This document shows positions 28,401-37,585 of a stretch of DNA of 64,000 nt, piece after piece; position 1 is the stretch's first letter, and the number at the start of each line of letters is the position of its first letter. A model generated the notes under the pieces. The model saw nothing but the letters and a program-made list of their open reading frames with translations. It did not search any database and had not been told where the DNA came from. The translations under genes were made by a program, and so were the position numbers. The stretch is from CAWCGU01 sp963838095 (lineage in GTDB: Bacteria > Actinomycetota > Thermoleophilia > Solirubrobacterales > 70-9), in NCBI GenBank assembly GCA_963838095.1, contig CAWIPO010000008.1:496001-560000 (forward strand), written 5' to 3'.

Positions 28401-28928
28401 GTGGGCGACGTCTGGAGACCAGGGAAGGTGCACCGGCGACTGCTGGTTGGCGGCTTCGCCCTCGTAATCGCGCTCCTCATCACCGGCTGCACGATCGAGG
28501 AACGGGCGACGACGAGCATTGCCGGAACGACGCCCGCGAGCGATATCCCCGGCGGCGCCGACCCCGCCGACGTCGAGGTGATCGAGAGCTGGGTGACGAC
28601 GCTGGCGAGAGGCGACATCGAGGGTGCGGCCTCCTTCTTCGCACTCCCGAGCGTGGCCGAGAACGGCCCGCTGCTGCTCCACATCGAGACGACCGAGGAC
28701 GCGCGCCGCTTCAACGCATCGCTTCCCTGCGGCGCCGAGCTGATCCGCGCCGTTCCGAAGGGAGACCTGACAACTGCAACGTTCAGGCTCAAGGAGCGCC
28801 CCGGGGGCCAGTGCGATGCACCCGGCGCGCGAGCGAAGACTACGTTCCTGATCGAGGACGGCGAGATCGTCGAGTGGCGCCGGGAACCGACCGCGACCGC
28901 GCCGCCGCTGGAGGGAAGCGAAGTCTAG
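28401..28928 (+). CDS. small lipoprotein of unknown function
   Basis: A 175-aa exported lipoprotein. After a short basic start, a hydrophobic segment ends in a lipobox LLITGC near residue 30, so the mature protein should be anchored to the outer face of the membrane. The mature part (VIESWVTTLARGDIEGAASFF...) resembles the NTF2/SnoaL-like fold in pattern only. The GTG at 28401 follows a GATACT by 6 nt. It diverges from imuB across a 60-nt gap. No enzymatic motif is seen. Confidence 0.75.
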   Translation: MGDVWRPGKVHRRLLVGGFALVIALLITGCTIEERATTSIAGTTPASDIPGGADPADVEVIESWVTTLARGDIEGAASFFALPSVAENGPLLLHIETTEDARRFNASLPCGAELIRAVPKGDLTTATFRLKERPGGQCDAPGARAKTTFLIEDGEIVEWRREPTATAPPLEGSEV

Positions 28929-28941
28929 GAACGGGCTCCGC

Positions 28942-29891
28942 TTATGCCGGGACCGCCAGCTCGAAGCTGACTCCGGTCAGCTCCTCGGAGAGCTCCCACA
29001 GCAGCCGCGCCGTTTCGGGATCCTTCGACGCCGAAGTGGAGCCCACCACCTTCGGATGGCCGCGCTGCTCCCTGAAGCCGTCGGGGCCGATGTACGAACC
29101 GCCGGGCAGATCTTCCACGGTCGCCGCGTACAGCGTCGGCAGCGCGCCCATCTCGTCGCTCTGCGCCAGCAGCTTGTTCGTGACCGCCATCATCGCCGAC
29201 TCCAGCCGCCCGACGATCGCGATCCCTCCGCCCGCGCGCCCGCCGACTGCAGGTGCGTCGCCGAGTAGCCCGGGTGAGCGGCCATGCTCTTCAGCCCCAC
29301 GCCCGCCGCGTCCGCGCGCCGTTGCAGCTCGTAGGCGAATATGAGGTTCGCGAGCTTCGACTGCCCGTAGGCCGACCAGCGGAAGTAGCGCCGCTCACCA
29401 TTCAGGTCGTCGAAGGAGATCCTCCCGATCCGGTGGGCGACGCTGCTGACCGTCACCACCCGCGGCTGGGGCGCGGCCAGCAGCCTCTCCAACAGCAGAC
29501 CGGTGAGCGCGAAGTGCCCCAAGTGATTGGTGCCGATCTGCATCTCGAAGCCGTCGACCGTCTGCTTTCGCGGAATCCCCATCACCCCGGCGTTGTTGAT
29601 CAGCAGGTCGATCTCGGCATGCCGCTCGCCGACGGCGGCGACGAAGTCGCGCACCGACGAGAGGTCGGCGAGATCGAGCCGCATCACCTCGGCCTGGGCG
29701 TCGGGCACCGCCGAGCGGACGTCGGCAGCCGCCTGATCGCCGCGCGACATGTCCCGGCACGCCATCACCACCTGCGCCCCGGCCCGCGCCAGCTCGCGCG
29801 CCGTGCACAGCCCGAGGCCGCTGTTCGCGCCGGTGACGACCGCGACGCGCCCGCTCTGGTCGGGAATCTCGGCCGCGGTCCAATCGCCCAT
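28942..29891 (-). CDS. short-chain dehydrogenase/reductase (one frameshift)
   Basis: A retinol-dehydrogenase-type SDR of roughly 315 aa. The N-terminal frame has TGANSGLG, DLADLSS, NNAGVMG, the catalytic Ser in VTVSSVAH and YGQSK (Tyr-x-x-x-Lys). The C-terminal 83 residues, including DLPGGSYIGPDGF, are in another frame that joins at about 29190-29240. A single missing base in a GGAGGG stretch near 29227 would fuse them. Substrate unknown. TAGCCT lies 6 nt before the ATG. Divergent from the MMPL transporter. Confidence 0.82.
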
Positions 29892-29931
29892 GGCAAGAGG
29901 CTAACCGGGAGCGTTCGTTACCGTGCCGCCG

Positions 29932-32157
29932 ATGCGCGCACTCGCGTCCTTCGTCGCCGGGAAACGCACCAAGTGGGTCGTGCTCGCGCTGTGGATCGTC
30001 GCGGTGTTCGCGCTGACGCCGCTCGGCGCGAAGCTGGCGGACCAGACCGAGGACGACACCGGCTCGTTCCTTCCCGAGAGCGCGGAGTCGACCGAGGTGG
30101 TGAACATCCTCGACGAGGATTTCAAGCAGGGTGAGACGACGCTGGGGCTGGTCGTCTACTACCGCGAGGGCGGGCTCACCGACGCCGACAAGCGGAAGAT
30201 CGAGGAGGACGCGCAGGCGCTGGACGCGCTCCCCGAAGAGGAGCTGCCGCTCGTGCAGCCGCCGACGACGCCGTTCCCGACCGAGCCTGTGGACGACTCG
30301 CAGGGTGATCAAAGGTCGAACACGTCCGATTCGCTCGGCCTGGTCTCGCCCGACGGCGACCTCGCCTACACCGTGCTCACCGTCCGGACGGACTTCGAGA
30401 AGGTGGCCGACTGGGGCGAGAACATCCGCGCCGTCACCGGCTCCGACAGCGACGGAATGCGGATCATCCTCACCGGCGACATCGGCTTCAGCACCGACGC
30501 CGAGGAGGTGTTCGCCGATTTCGACACCAAGCTGGTGCTCGCCACCGTCCTCCTGGTGCTCATCCTGCTCGGCGCGATCTACCGCGCGGTCCTGGTCGCG
30601 CTGACGCCGCTGCTGGTCGTCTTTTTCGGTTACCAGGTCGCGACCGCGCTCATCTACCTGTATGCGGAATCGGGCGCGACCGTTTCCTCCAACGGCACCG
30701 GGATCCTCGTCGTGCTGATGTTCGGTGTCGGCACGGACTATTGCCTGCTGCTGGTGTCGCGCTACCGCGAGGAGCTGCGGCGGATCGAGGACAAGCACGC
30801 GGCGATGCAGCGCGCACTGACCCGTACCGGTCCGACGATCCTCGCCAGCGGGCTCACCGTGTCGCTGGCGATGCTGACGCTGGCGCTCGCCGACGCTCGG
30901 CTCACTTCGACCCTCGGCCCGGTGGCCGCGATCGGCGTCGCCTGCGGGATGGTCGCCGGGCTGACGCTGCTGCCGGCTCTGCTGACGATCTTCGGACGCG
31001 CCGGCTTCTGGCCTCGTCGCAACACGGTCGAGCTCAGCTCCGACCCCGAGGGGACGGCTGCCGCACGCCAGGGCTTGTGGAGGCGGATCGGCGATCGCGT
31101 GCTCGGGCGACCCGCGGCGGCGCTGACGGCGACCGTGATCATCTTCGTCCTCGGCAGCCTCGGCCTGATCGCCTACAAGGTCGATTACTCGACCACGACC
31201 TTCTTCAAGGAGTCTGTCGATAGCGTCGAGGGCTTCGAGCTGCTCGAGCAATCCTTCCCGGCTGGGTTGCTGGCGCCGACCACCGTCCTGGTACAGCGCG
31301 AAGGCGGGGAGGTGGACGATGCCGACCTCGCCAAGGCACAGGCGGGGGTCGAAAGCGTCGACGGCGTGGCCTCGGCTACCCCCACGGGGCGGGCTTCGCT
31401 TGACGGCAGCATGGAGACGATCGACGTCGTCCTAGAGGGCGATCCGTTCACGAGGGACGCCCTGAACGTCGTCCCCGAGATTCGAGAGAGCGTCAGCGAC
31501 CTCGGCCCCGGGCTGACGGCGCTCGTGGGCGGCGGATCCGCGATCCAATACGACTTCGACAAAGCGATTCAGTCCGACCTGAAGCTGATCGCACCGATTG
31601 CGCTGCTACTGATCGCGATCATTCTCGCGATCCTGCTGCGCGCGATCCTGGCGCCACTCGTGTTGATCGCAAGCGTGGTCCTCTCGTTCCTGTGCACGCT
31701 CGGGATCGCGGTGCTCTTCATCCGCTTCGTCGTCGGCGACGCGGGCTTCGACGCGTCGATCCCGACCTTCGCGTTCATCTTCCTGGTCGCGCTGGGGATC
31801 GACTACACGATCTTCCTGATGGCGCGCGTGCGCGAAGAGGCGCGCTACTACGGCACCCGCGAAGGGACGCTGCGCGCGCTGACGGTGACCGGTCCCGTGA
31901 TCACGAGTGCCGGACTGATCCTCGCCGGCACCTTCTCGGTGCTGATGACGCTGCCCGTCACCTACACGTTCGATCTCGGCTTCATGGTCGCCGTCGGGAT
32001 CCTGCTCGACACCTTCATCGTCCGCACGATCATGGTTCCCGCCGCGGTGGAGCTGATCGGCGACAAGATCTGGTGGCCGTCGACCGCCGAGAGCGGAGGC
32101 GCACTACACGAGGACACCGGCGAGCACCCGGCTCAGCCCGGGACGCCGGCGGCCTGA
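29932..32157 (+). CDS. MMPL-family RND transporter
   Basis: A large membrane protein (741 aa) of the MmpL/hydrophobe-exporter class. One helix is at residues 15-35, followed by an extracytoplasmic loop of about 150 aa. A five-helix bundle includes GILVVLMFGVGTDYCLLLVSRYREEL, then comes a second loop and a second five-helix bundle with VALGIDYTIFLMARVREEA. The two GxxxDY segments carry the proton-relay Asp-Tyr pairs. Such proteins export lipids or hydrophobic compounds. ATG 29932 was preferred to GTG 29923 because TACCGT lies 7 nt before it. Confidence 0.9.
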   Translation: MRALASFVAGKRTKWVVLALWIVAVFALTPLGAKLADQTEDDTGSFLPESAESTEVVNILDEDFKQGETTLGLVVYYREGGLTDADKRKIEEDAQALDALPEEELPLVQPPTTPFPTEPVDDSQGDQRSNTSDSLGLVSPDGDLAYTVLTVRTDFEKVADWGENIRAVTGSDSDGMRIILTGDIGFSTDAEEVFADFDTKLVLATVLLVLILLGAIYRAVLVALTPLLVVFFGYQVATALIYLYAESGATVSSNGTGILVVLMFGVGTDYCLLLVSRYREELRRIEDKHAAMQRALTRTGPTILASGLTVSLAMLTLALADARLTSTLGPVAAIGVACGMVAGLTLLPALLTIFGRAGFWPRRNTVELSSDPEGTAAARQGLWRRIGDRVLGRPAAALTATVIIFVLGSLGLIAYKVDYSTTTFFKESVDSVEGFELLEQSFPAGLLAPTTVLVQREGGEVDDADLAKAQAGVESVDGVASATPTGRASLDGSMETIDVVLEGDPFTRDALNVVPEIRESVSDLGPGLTALVGGGSAIQYDFDKAIQSDLKLIAPIALLLIAIILAILLRAILAPLVLIASVVLSFLCTLGIAVLFIRFVVGDAGFDASIPTFAFIFLVALGIDYTIFLMARVREEARYYGTREGTLRALTVTGPVITSAGLILAGTFSVLMTLPVTYTFDLGFMVAVGILLDTFIVRTIMVPAAVELIGDKIWWPSTAESGGALHEDTGEHPAQPGTPAA

Positions 32158-32172
32158 TCGAGCCCTACGGCG

Positions 32173-33273
32173 TTACGCGTTCGTCCCCAGAGCGTCCCAA
32201 GCCTCGAGCTTCGTCCTCACCCGGGAGAGGACCTCGTCGGTGAACCCGCTCGTCGTCGCCTGCCCGCCGAGGTCGAGCGTTCGCACTCCCGCCGCCGTAG
32301 CTTCCATCACCGCCTCGTAGATCGCCCGCGAGACGCGCTCGGTCCCCTCATGGCCGAGCTCTCCCGCGTAGTGCAGCACCGCGGCGACGGCGAGGATCAT
32401 CGCCATCGGGTTGGCGACGTCCTTGCCCATGAGCGCCGGCGCCGTGCCGTGCGGCGCCTCGGCCATCGCCACGGTGGTCCGCAGGTCGTCGTCGAGCCCC
32501 AGCAGAATCGACTCGGCCCCTGCGATCGATCCGAACAGCGGCAGCACCAGGTCGGAGAGCAGGTCTCCGTCTCGGTTCAGGGACGGGATCACGAGCGGGT
32601 CGGTGGCCGCTCCGGACACCAGCCCAGCGAGCGTCGCGTCGATCAGCACCGGCTCGTAGGTGACGTCGGGATGGCGCTCGGCGGCGGCGTCCATCTCCTC
32701 CTTCAGCATCCCCTCGTACACGGGGCTCACCGTCCACTTCGGCCCACCGTAGACGCGGCCGTCGATCCGGGTGGCCATCCGGAATGCATGCTCGGCCACT
32801 GCGCGGCAGATCGAACGGCTGATGCGCTCGGTGCGCAGCGCGATCTCGTCCCCGTCGACCTGCTCGCGCCACTGCTCGGCGCCGTAGGCGTCGCCGACCG
32901 CCATCCTGCAGACCGAGATCGGGTGGTGCACGCCCGCGACCGGCGTGACGCCGGGAATCCGCCTTCCGGTGCGCACGATCACCTTGCCGCCGATTCCCTC
33001 GCGGATCAGCCGGTTCGGGCTGCCGACGTCGTCGGCGCCCTCGGGCGTGATCGTTGCCGCCTTCAGCCCGAGCCCGGTCTCGGCCATCCGCGCGGCCGCC
33101 TCGTCACAGACGCCGTTGCCGGTCGCGCGCCGGTTCTCGAGACAGAGATCGAAGCGCTCGAGCTCGACGCCGACGCCGATCGCCTCCGGCTCGAGCAGCC
33201 GCAGTGATTGCTCCAACAGCTCCTGCCCGGTCTCGTCGCCCTCGAGCACGACTATCGTCGGGGCGATGGTCAT
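32173..33273 (-). CDS. isocitrate/isopropylmalate dehydrogenase family protein
   Basis: A 366-aa beta-decarboxylating dehydrogenase, a divergent relative of LeuB at 3.7 kb. The N-terminus VVLEGDETGQELL replaces the usual GDGIGPE. TPEGADDVGSPNRLIRE contains the substrate-binding Ser/Asn/Arg residues, VYGGPKWTVSPVYEGM the catalytic Lys region, and EAPHGTAPALMGKDVANP the cofactor loop. The latter resembles isocitrate dehydrogenase more than LeuB. The exact substrate is unclear. Its ATG overlaps that of the opposite-strand gene within CATG. Confidence 0.8.
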   Translation of the reverse strand: MTIAPTIVVLEGDETGQELLEQSLRLLEPEAIGVGVELERFDLCLENRRATGNGVCDEAAARMAETGLGLKAATITPEGADDVGSPNRLIREGIGGKVIVRTGRRIPGVTPVAGVHHPISVCRMAVGDAYGAEQWREQVDGDEIALRTERISRSICRAVAEHAFRMATRIDGRVYGGPKWTVSPVYEGMLKEEMDAAAERHPDVTYEPVLIDATLAGLVSGAATDPLVIPSLNRDGDLLSDLVLPLFGSIAGAESILLGLDDDLRTTVAMAEAPHGTAPALMGKDVANPMAMILAVAAVLHYAGELGHEGTERVSRAIYEAVMEATAAGVRTLDLGGQATTSGFTDEVLSRVRTKLEAWDALGTNA

Positions 33274-33544
33274 GGAAAATGAATCTATATCCGAGCGCTG
33301 TAGCTGGTGTGGCGGGGATGTGGACCGCCACGACTGCTGGGTAGCGCGTCGGGTGCGCGGGGAGGAGGAGGCGGCTTTCTGCCGCCTCGAGCACATCGTG
33401 CCGTGGGCGATGCGGGGCGGCGCGGGCTGGGGAGCGGGGGAGGTGGAGCTGGTGCGACAGCGCGGAGCGCATCGAATCGTCGAGCGGTTCGAGAGCGCCG
33501 AGCAGATGCGGATCTGGGCTCAGAAGGGCGGTCCCTGGCAATAG
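33272..33544 (+). CDS. small putative zinc-binding protein
   Basis: A 90-aa protein with CSWCG at residues 9-13, a further Cys/His-rich stretch (RHDCW) and FCRLEHIVPWAMRGG. The Cys/His spacing suggests one zinc site. It is not recognised as a named family, but codon bias and domain-like conservation of FCRLEH make it convincing. ATG 33272 overlaps the divergent dehydrogenase start; an ATG 6 nt upstream is also possible. It is followed by livK after 71 nt. Confidence 0.6.
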   Translation: MENESISERCSWCGGDVDRHDCWVARRVRGEEEAAFCRLEHIVPWAMRGGAGWGAGEVELVRQRGAHRIVERFESAEQMRIWAQKGGPWQ

Positions 33545-33615
33545 CCGGCCGATAGGGATATGGTCCCCAACGTGGTGATCGTCGCTGATCACAGGCACAG
33601 AGAGAGGAGACTCGC

Positions 33616-34914
33616 ATGCGCAAAATGAGGCTTGTGCTTCCGGGCTTGGCAGTGCTTGCCCTGACATTGGGGCTGGCCGCCTGCGGAGACGATGACGATG
33701 ACGGGGACGGGGGTGGCGAAGGTGCAACCACCCTCGATCTTGTGATCGGCGATTCGGTGCCGCTGAGCGGCGCCCTGAGCCCGTACGGCCCGCCCGGCCA
33801 GAAAGCCGCCGACGTTGCGATCGAGCAGATCACCGCGGCGATCGAGGAGTCGGGTGCGGATCACACGGTCGAGATCATCCACGAGGACAACGAGACGCTT
33901 CCGAACCCCGCCGTGAGCGTGGCGCGGAGCATGGTCGACGAAGGCGCCTCGTGCATCGCGGGCGCGTGGGCCTCGAGTGACACGATCCCGACGGCTCGCT
34001 CGGTGGCGATCCGTGAGGGCGTCGTGCTGATCTCGCCCTCGTCCACGAGCGACGAGATCACCGCCCTCGAGGACGACGGTCTGGTCTTCCGGACCGCGCC
34101 GCCGGACAAGTACCAGGGCCCGACGCTGGCCGACGCCATCGAGGAAGACCTCGGTGGAGCCGAGGGTATGGTCGTCAACATCGGTGCCCGCAACGACTCC
34201 TACGGCGAAGGTCTCGCCGGCACGTTCAGCGAAGCGTGGGAGGCGAAGGGCGGCGAGATCGGTGAGACGGTCCTGTACGACCCGGAGCAGCCGAGCTACG
34301 ACTCGGAGGCCCAGCAGATCGTCTCGGGCAACCCCGACACGATCGTGATCATCGACTTCCCGGAGACGTTCGCCAACGTCGGGCCCGCCCTGCTGCGCAC
34401 CGGCGGCTACGACCCGGCGAGCTCATGGGGAACCGACGGCCTCACGATCGGGCCCGTGGAGCCCCCGGAGATCGTCGCGGGCATGCAGGCGACCGCCCCC
34501 GGCTCGCCCAACGAGGGCGACACGCCTGAGGCATTCGCGGACGTTTTCGCGGAGTCGGAGCCCGCAGATGTGGAGCAGGCGATATTCGCGGCGCAGAACT
34601 TCGACGCCGTGATGCTCTGCTACCTGGCTGCAGTCGCAGCGGGCTCAACGGAGGGCGCCGATATGGCCGCCGAGGTGATTGACATCAGCGGCCCGCCGGG
34701 TGATCAGTACACGTTCGAGGAGCTTCCCGACGCGATCGAGGCGCTCCAGAACGGAGACGACATCGACTACGAGGGCGCCGCTGGCTCGCTCGACATGGAC
34801 GAGGCCGGCGACCCGACGTCGGGCGTCTACGACATCAACGAGTTCCAGCAGAACGGCGAGCTCGAGGAGATCAACGAGGTGCCGGTCCCGGAGCTCGAGG
34901 AAACCGAGGAGTAG
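33616..34914 (+). CDS. livK: branched-chain amino acid ABC transporter substrate-binding protein
   Basis: An exported lipoprotein (432 aa) that captures branched-chain amino acids or similar ligands. The signal ends in lipobox GLAAC near residue 23 and is followed by an Asp/Gly-rich linker. Features of the periplasmic-binding type I fold are GDSVPLSGALSPYG and GAWASSDTIPTARSVAIREGVVLISPSSTS. An acidic tail ends the protein. GAGAGGAGA lies upstream of the ATG. It faces the four transport genes livFGMH across a shared terminator, so it is transcribed separately from them. Confidence 0.88.
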   Translation: MRKMRLVLPGLAVLALTLGLAACGDDDDDGDGGGEGATTLDLVIGDSVPLSGALSPYGPPGQKAADVAIEQITAAIEESGADHTVEIIHEDNETLPNPAVSVARSMVDEGASCIAGAWASSDTIPTARSVAIREGVVLISPSSTSDEITALEDDGLVFRTAPPDKYQGPTLADAIEEDLGGAEGMVVNIGARNDSYGEGLAGTFSEAWEAKGGEIGETVLYDPEQPSYDSEAQQIVSGNPDTIVIIDFPETFANVGPALLRTGGYDPASSWGTDGLTIGPVEPPEIVAGMQATAPGSPNEGDTPEAFADVFAESEPADVEQAIFAAQNFDAVMLCYLAAVAAGSTEGADMAAEVIDISGPPGDQYTFEELPDAIEALQNGDDIDYEGAAGSLDMDEAGDPTSGVYDINEFQQNGELEEINEVPVPELEETEE

Positions 34915-34933
34915 CGACCGAGGACGTGAAGCG

Positions 34934-34959
34934 ACGGCCGGGGCGCGAGCCCCGGCCGT
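34934..34959. terminator. strong hairpin between livK and livF
   Basis: ACGGCCGGGGC and its exact complement close a GCGA tetraloop, an 11-bp G+C-rich stem in the gap between convergent genes. TTCGCGTTT follows on the plus strand. It probably terminates both directions. Confidence 0.75.
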
Positions 34960-34966
34960 TCGCGTT

Positions 34967-35755
34967 TCAGGCTTCCTCTCCCTCGGCGATCTCGGCCACG
35001 GCCTGGGGCCGATCGATTCGGGCTGTGCCCCCCAGGTAGAGCTCGGCCACCCTCGGGTCCTCGAGCATCTCGCGCCCCGTTCCCTCGAAGCGGTTGGCGC
35101 CGAGGTCGAGCACGTAGCCTCGGTTTGACATCGCGAGCGCCCGGCGGGCGTTCTGCTCGACCATCACGATCGTCACCCCGGTGCCGTTGATCTCCGTGAC
35201 CTTCTCGAAGATCGCCTCGACGAACGCAGGCGCGAGGCCGGCGGACGGCTCATCGAGCAGCATCACCTGCGGGTCGGGCATCAGCGCGCGCGCCATCGCC
35301 ACCATCTGCCTTTCCCCGCCGCTCATCGTCCCGGCCGACTGCCCGCGCCGCTCACCTAGCCGCGGAAACAGCTCGTACATTCGCTCGCACTGCTCGCGGG
35401 TGCGGCGGCGGTCGAGGGAGCCCATGCCGAGATTCTCCTCCACCGTCAGGCTCGGGAACACGTTGTCGAGCTGGGGCACGTAGCTCATCCCCAGGCGAGT
35501 AATCGTGTGCGGCTTGTGCGCGGTGATGTCCTCGCCTCGAAAGACAACGCGGCCCCGTCGCGGTTTCAGCAGGCCGAAGATCGTCTTCAGGAGCGTGGAC
35601 TTGCCAGCTCCGTTTGGCCCGATCACGGTGACGATCTCGCCATCGCCGATTTTGATCGAAACGCCGCAGATCACGTCCACCTCGGTCACGTAGCCGGCGA
35701 TCAGGTCCTCGGTGGCGAGGATCGTGCCGTTGGCCTGCGGCTCGGGGCTCGTCAT
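34967..35755 (-). CDS. livF: branched-chain amino acid ABC transporter ATP-binding protein LivF
   Basis: One of two ATPases of the Liv importer (262 aa). Walker A is GPNGAGKST near residue 45, the Q-loop is VPQLDNVFP, the signature is MSGGERQMVAMARAL and Walker B is VMLLDEPSAGLAP; the switch region ends in VEQNARRAL. The VEQN ending is typical of LivF. The ATG overlaps the livG stop. It is the last gene of the livHMGF operon. Confidence 0.94.
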   Translation of the reverse strand: MTSPEPQANGTILATEDLIAGYVTEVDVICGVSIKIGDGEIVTVIGPNGAGKSTLLKTIFGLLKPRRGRVVFRGEDITAHKPHTITRLGMSYVPQLDNVFPSLTVEENLGMGSLDRRRTREQCERMYELFPRLGERRGQSAGTMSGGERQMVAMARALMPDPQVMLLDEPSAGLAPAFVEAIFEKVTEINGTGVTIVMVEQNARRALAMSNRGYVLDLGANRFEGTGREMLEDPRVAELYLGGTARIDRPQAVAEIAEGEEA

Positions 35756-36594
35756 CAGGCCTGCTCCGGCGGGCGCTCGGTCACCGGGGCCGTCCCCAGA
35801 TAGGCGTCGATCACGGCGGGATCGCTGCGCACCTCGTGCGGCTCGCCGTCGGCAATCACGCGCCCCTCGGCCATCACGATCACTCGGTCGGAGTGGTTCA
35901 TCACGACCTCCATGTCGTGTTCGATGAACAGGAACGTCACGCCTTCCTCGTGCCGCAGCCGCTGCATGTGCTCGAGCAGGCGAAGCCCCAGCGTCGGGTT
36001 GATGCCCGCCATCGGCTCGTCGAGGAGCAGAAAGCGGGGGCGGGCCATCAACGCCCGGGACAACTCCAGCAGCTTGCGCTGCCCTCCGGACAGCGTGCCC
36101 GCGTAGGCGCCGGCCAGGTCGGTGAGGTTGAACACCTCGAGCAGATCCTGCGCCTGTTCCCGCACCTCACGCTCCCGCCGCCGGACCGCACCCGGCCGGA
36201 AGACCACGTTGCGAAGCCGCTCGCCGGGCTGGTCGGGCGCGGCGAGCATCATGTTGTCGATCACCGGCATCCGGGTGAGTGCCTTGGTGATCTGGAAAGT
36301 GCGGACCATGCCGAGTCGAGCAATCGCGTACGGGCGCGCACCGAGGATCGGCCTGCCCTGGAACGTCGCCGAGCCCCCGTCGGGGCGGTAAAACCCCGTG
36401 ATCACGTTGAACAGGGTGGTCTTGCCCGCCCCGTTTGGGCCGATCAGCGCGGTGATCGAGCCCTCTCGCACGGTGAGGGTTGCGCCATCCACGGCCCGGA
36501 TCCCACCGAAGCGCTTCACCACCTCGCGTGCCTCCAGGATCGCCCCGTTGCGGGGCTCGGCCGCGCTCGCCCCCGGCGCCGCGTTCTCAGTCAC
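35755..36594 (-). CDS. livG: branched-chain amino acid ABC transporter ATP-binding protein LivG
   Basis: The second Liv ATPase (279 aa). Walker A is GPNGAGKTT, the signature LSGGQRKLLELSRAL and Walker B LLLDEPMAGINP, with switch FIEHDMEVV. The EHDMEVVM segment and the C-terminal extension after GEPHEVRSDPAVIDAYLG are typical of LivG. It overlaps livM by 8 nt, so the permease and ATPase genes are co-translated. Confidence 0.94.
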   Translation of the reverse strand: MTENAAPGASAAEPRNGAILEAREVVKRFGGIRAVDGATLTVREGSITALIGPNGAGKTTLFNVITGFYRPDGGSATFQGRPILGARPYAIARLGMVRTFQITKALTRMPVIDNMMLAAPDQPGERLRNVVFRPGAVRRREREVREQAQDLLEVFNLTDLAGAYAGTLSGGQRKLLELSRALMARPRFLLLDEPMAGINPTLGLRLLEHMQRLRHEEGVTFLFIEHDMEVVMNHSDRVIVMAEGRVIADGEPHEVRSDPAVIDAYLGTAPVTERPPEQA

Positions 36595-37579
36595 CGAGCA
36601 CCATCTCCTCGCGCTTGCCGAACATCCCCTGTGGGCGGAACGCCATCAGCGCGATCAACACGACTCCGACGATCACCAGCCGCAGGGCGACCTGGTCGGA
36701 CTCGTCGTCGAGCACGTCGATGAAGCGGGTCGCCTCCAGCAGGGTCCAGAAGATCACTGACCCGACGAGCACGCCACCGTAGCTCGCCAGCCCGCCCAGC
36801 ACGAGCACCCCGTAGGCGAAGAAGGTGACCAGGGGCTCGTAGTCGATCGGGTGCAGGGTTGCCAGGTTGAACGCCAGGATCCACCCGGCGACCGCGGCGA
36901 TCGCGGCCGAGATCATCAGCGATTGAAGCTTGAAGGCGAGCGCGTTCTTCCCCAGCGCCCTGGCGGCGTCCTCGTCCTCGCGCACCGCGCGCAGCACCCG
37001 GCCCCAAGGCTTACCCTGTACGAACACGAGCCCCAGGGTGATGACGAGGACGAGCGCCCACGCGACCAACAGCAGCGGAAAGAGGATCTCCGGATCGCTC
37101 CAGCCGAGATCGACAAGCCAGCCCTCGATCGTGTCGGAGACGTCGAGCCAGGCGTCGTCGAAGCACTTGGACTGATCGTCGCTGCAGAACAGTCCCTGAT
37201 TCCCGCCCGTCAACTCGCGGGCGTTCTGGGCGATCAGGCGGATGATCTCGGCGAAGGCGATCGTCGCGATCGCCAGGTAGTCCGTGCGCAGGCGCAGCGC
37301 GGGCAGTCCGACGACCAGCCCGAACGCCATCGTCACCAGGATCGAGATCGGGAGGGTGAGCCAGAACGAGATCCCCGTGTCGATCGTCAGGATCGCCATC
37401 GTGTAGGCACCGACCGCCATGAACCCGGCGGCGCCGAAGTTCACGATCCCCGTGAAGCCGACGTTGAGCTGAAGGCCGAGCGCGACCAGCGCGTAGGTGG
37501 CCGCGAGCACGCCGACGCTGGTCCAGAAGCTGATGCTGCTCAGGAAGTCGAATGTGATCCCGATCGGGAGCAGGTCCAT
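36587..37579 (-). CDS. livM: branched-chain amino acid ABC transporter permease LivM
   Basis: An integral membrane permease (330 aa) with about eight to nine hydrophobic helices. LivM features are GFTGIVNFGAAGFMAVGAY near residue 40, LRTDYLAIATIAFAEIIRL and the cytoplasmic coupling loop GRVLRAVREDEDAARALGKN, which contacts the ATPases. A Cys-containing extracytoplasmic loop (NQGLFCSDDQSKCFDDAW) is a local peculiarity. It pairs with LivH, encoded 6 nt upstream. Confidence 0.93.
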   Translation of the reverse strand: MDLLPIGITFDFLSSISFWTSVGVLAATYALVALGLQLNVGFTGIVNFGAAGFMAVGAYTMAILTIDTGISFWLTLPISILVTMAFGLVVGLPALRLRTDYLAIATIAFAEIIRLIAQNARELTGGNQGLFCSDDQSKCFDDAWLDVSDTIEGWLVDLGWSDPEILFPLLLVAWALVLVITLGLVFVQGKPWGRVLRAVREDEDAARALGKNALAFKLQSLMISAAIAAVAGWILAFNLATLHPIDYEPLVTFFAYGVLVLGGLASYGGVLVGSVIFWTLLEATRFIDVLDDESDQVALRLVIVGVVLIALMAFRPQGMFGKREEMVLGD

Positions 37580-37585
37580 GGGCTG

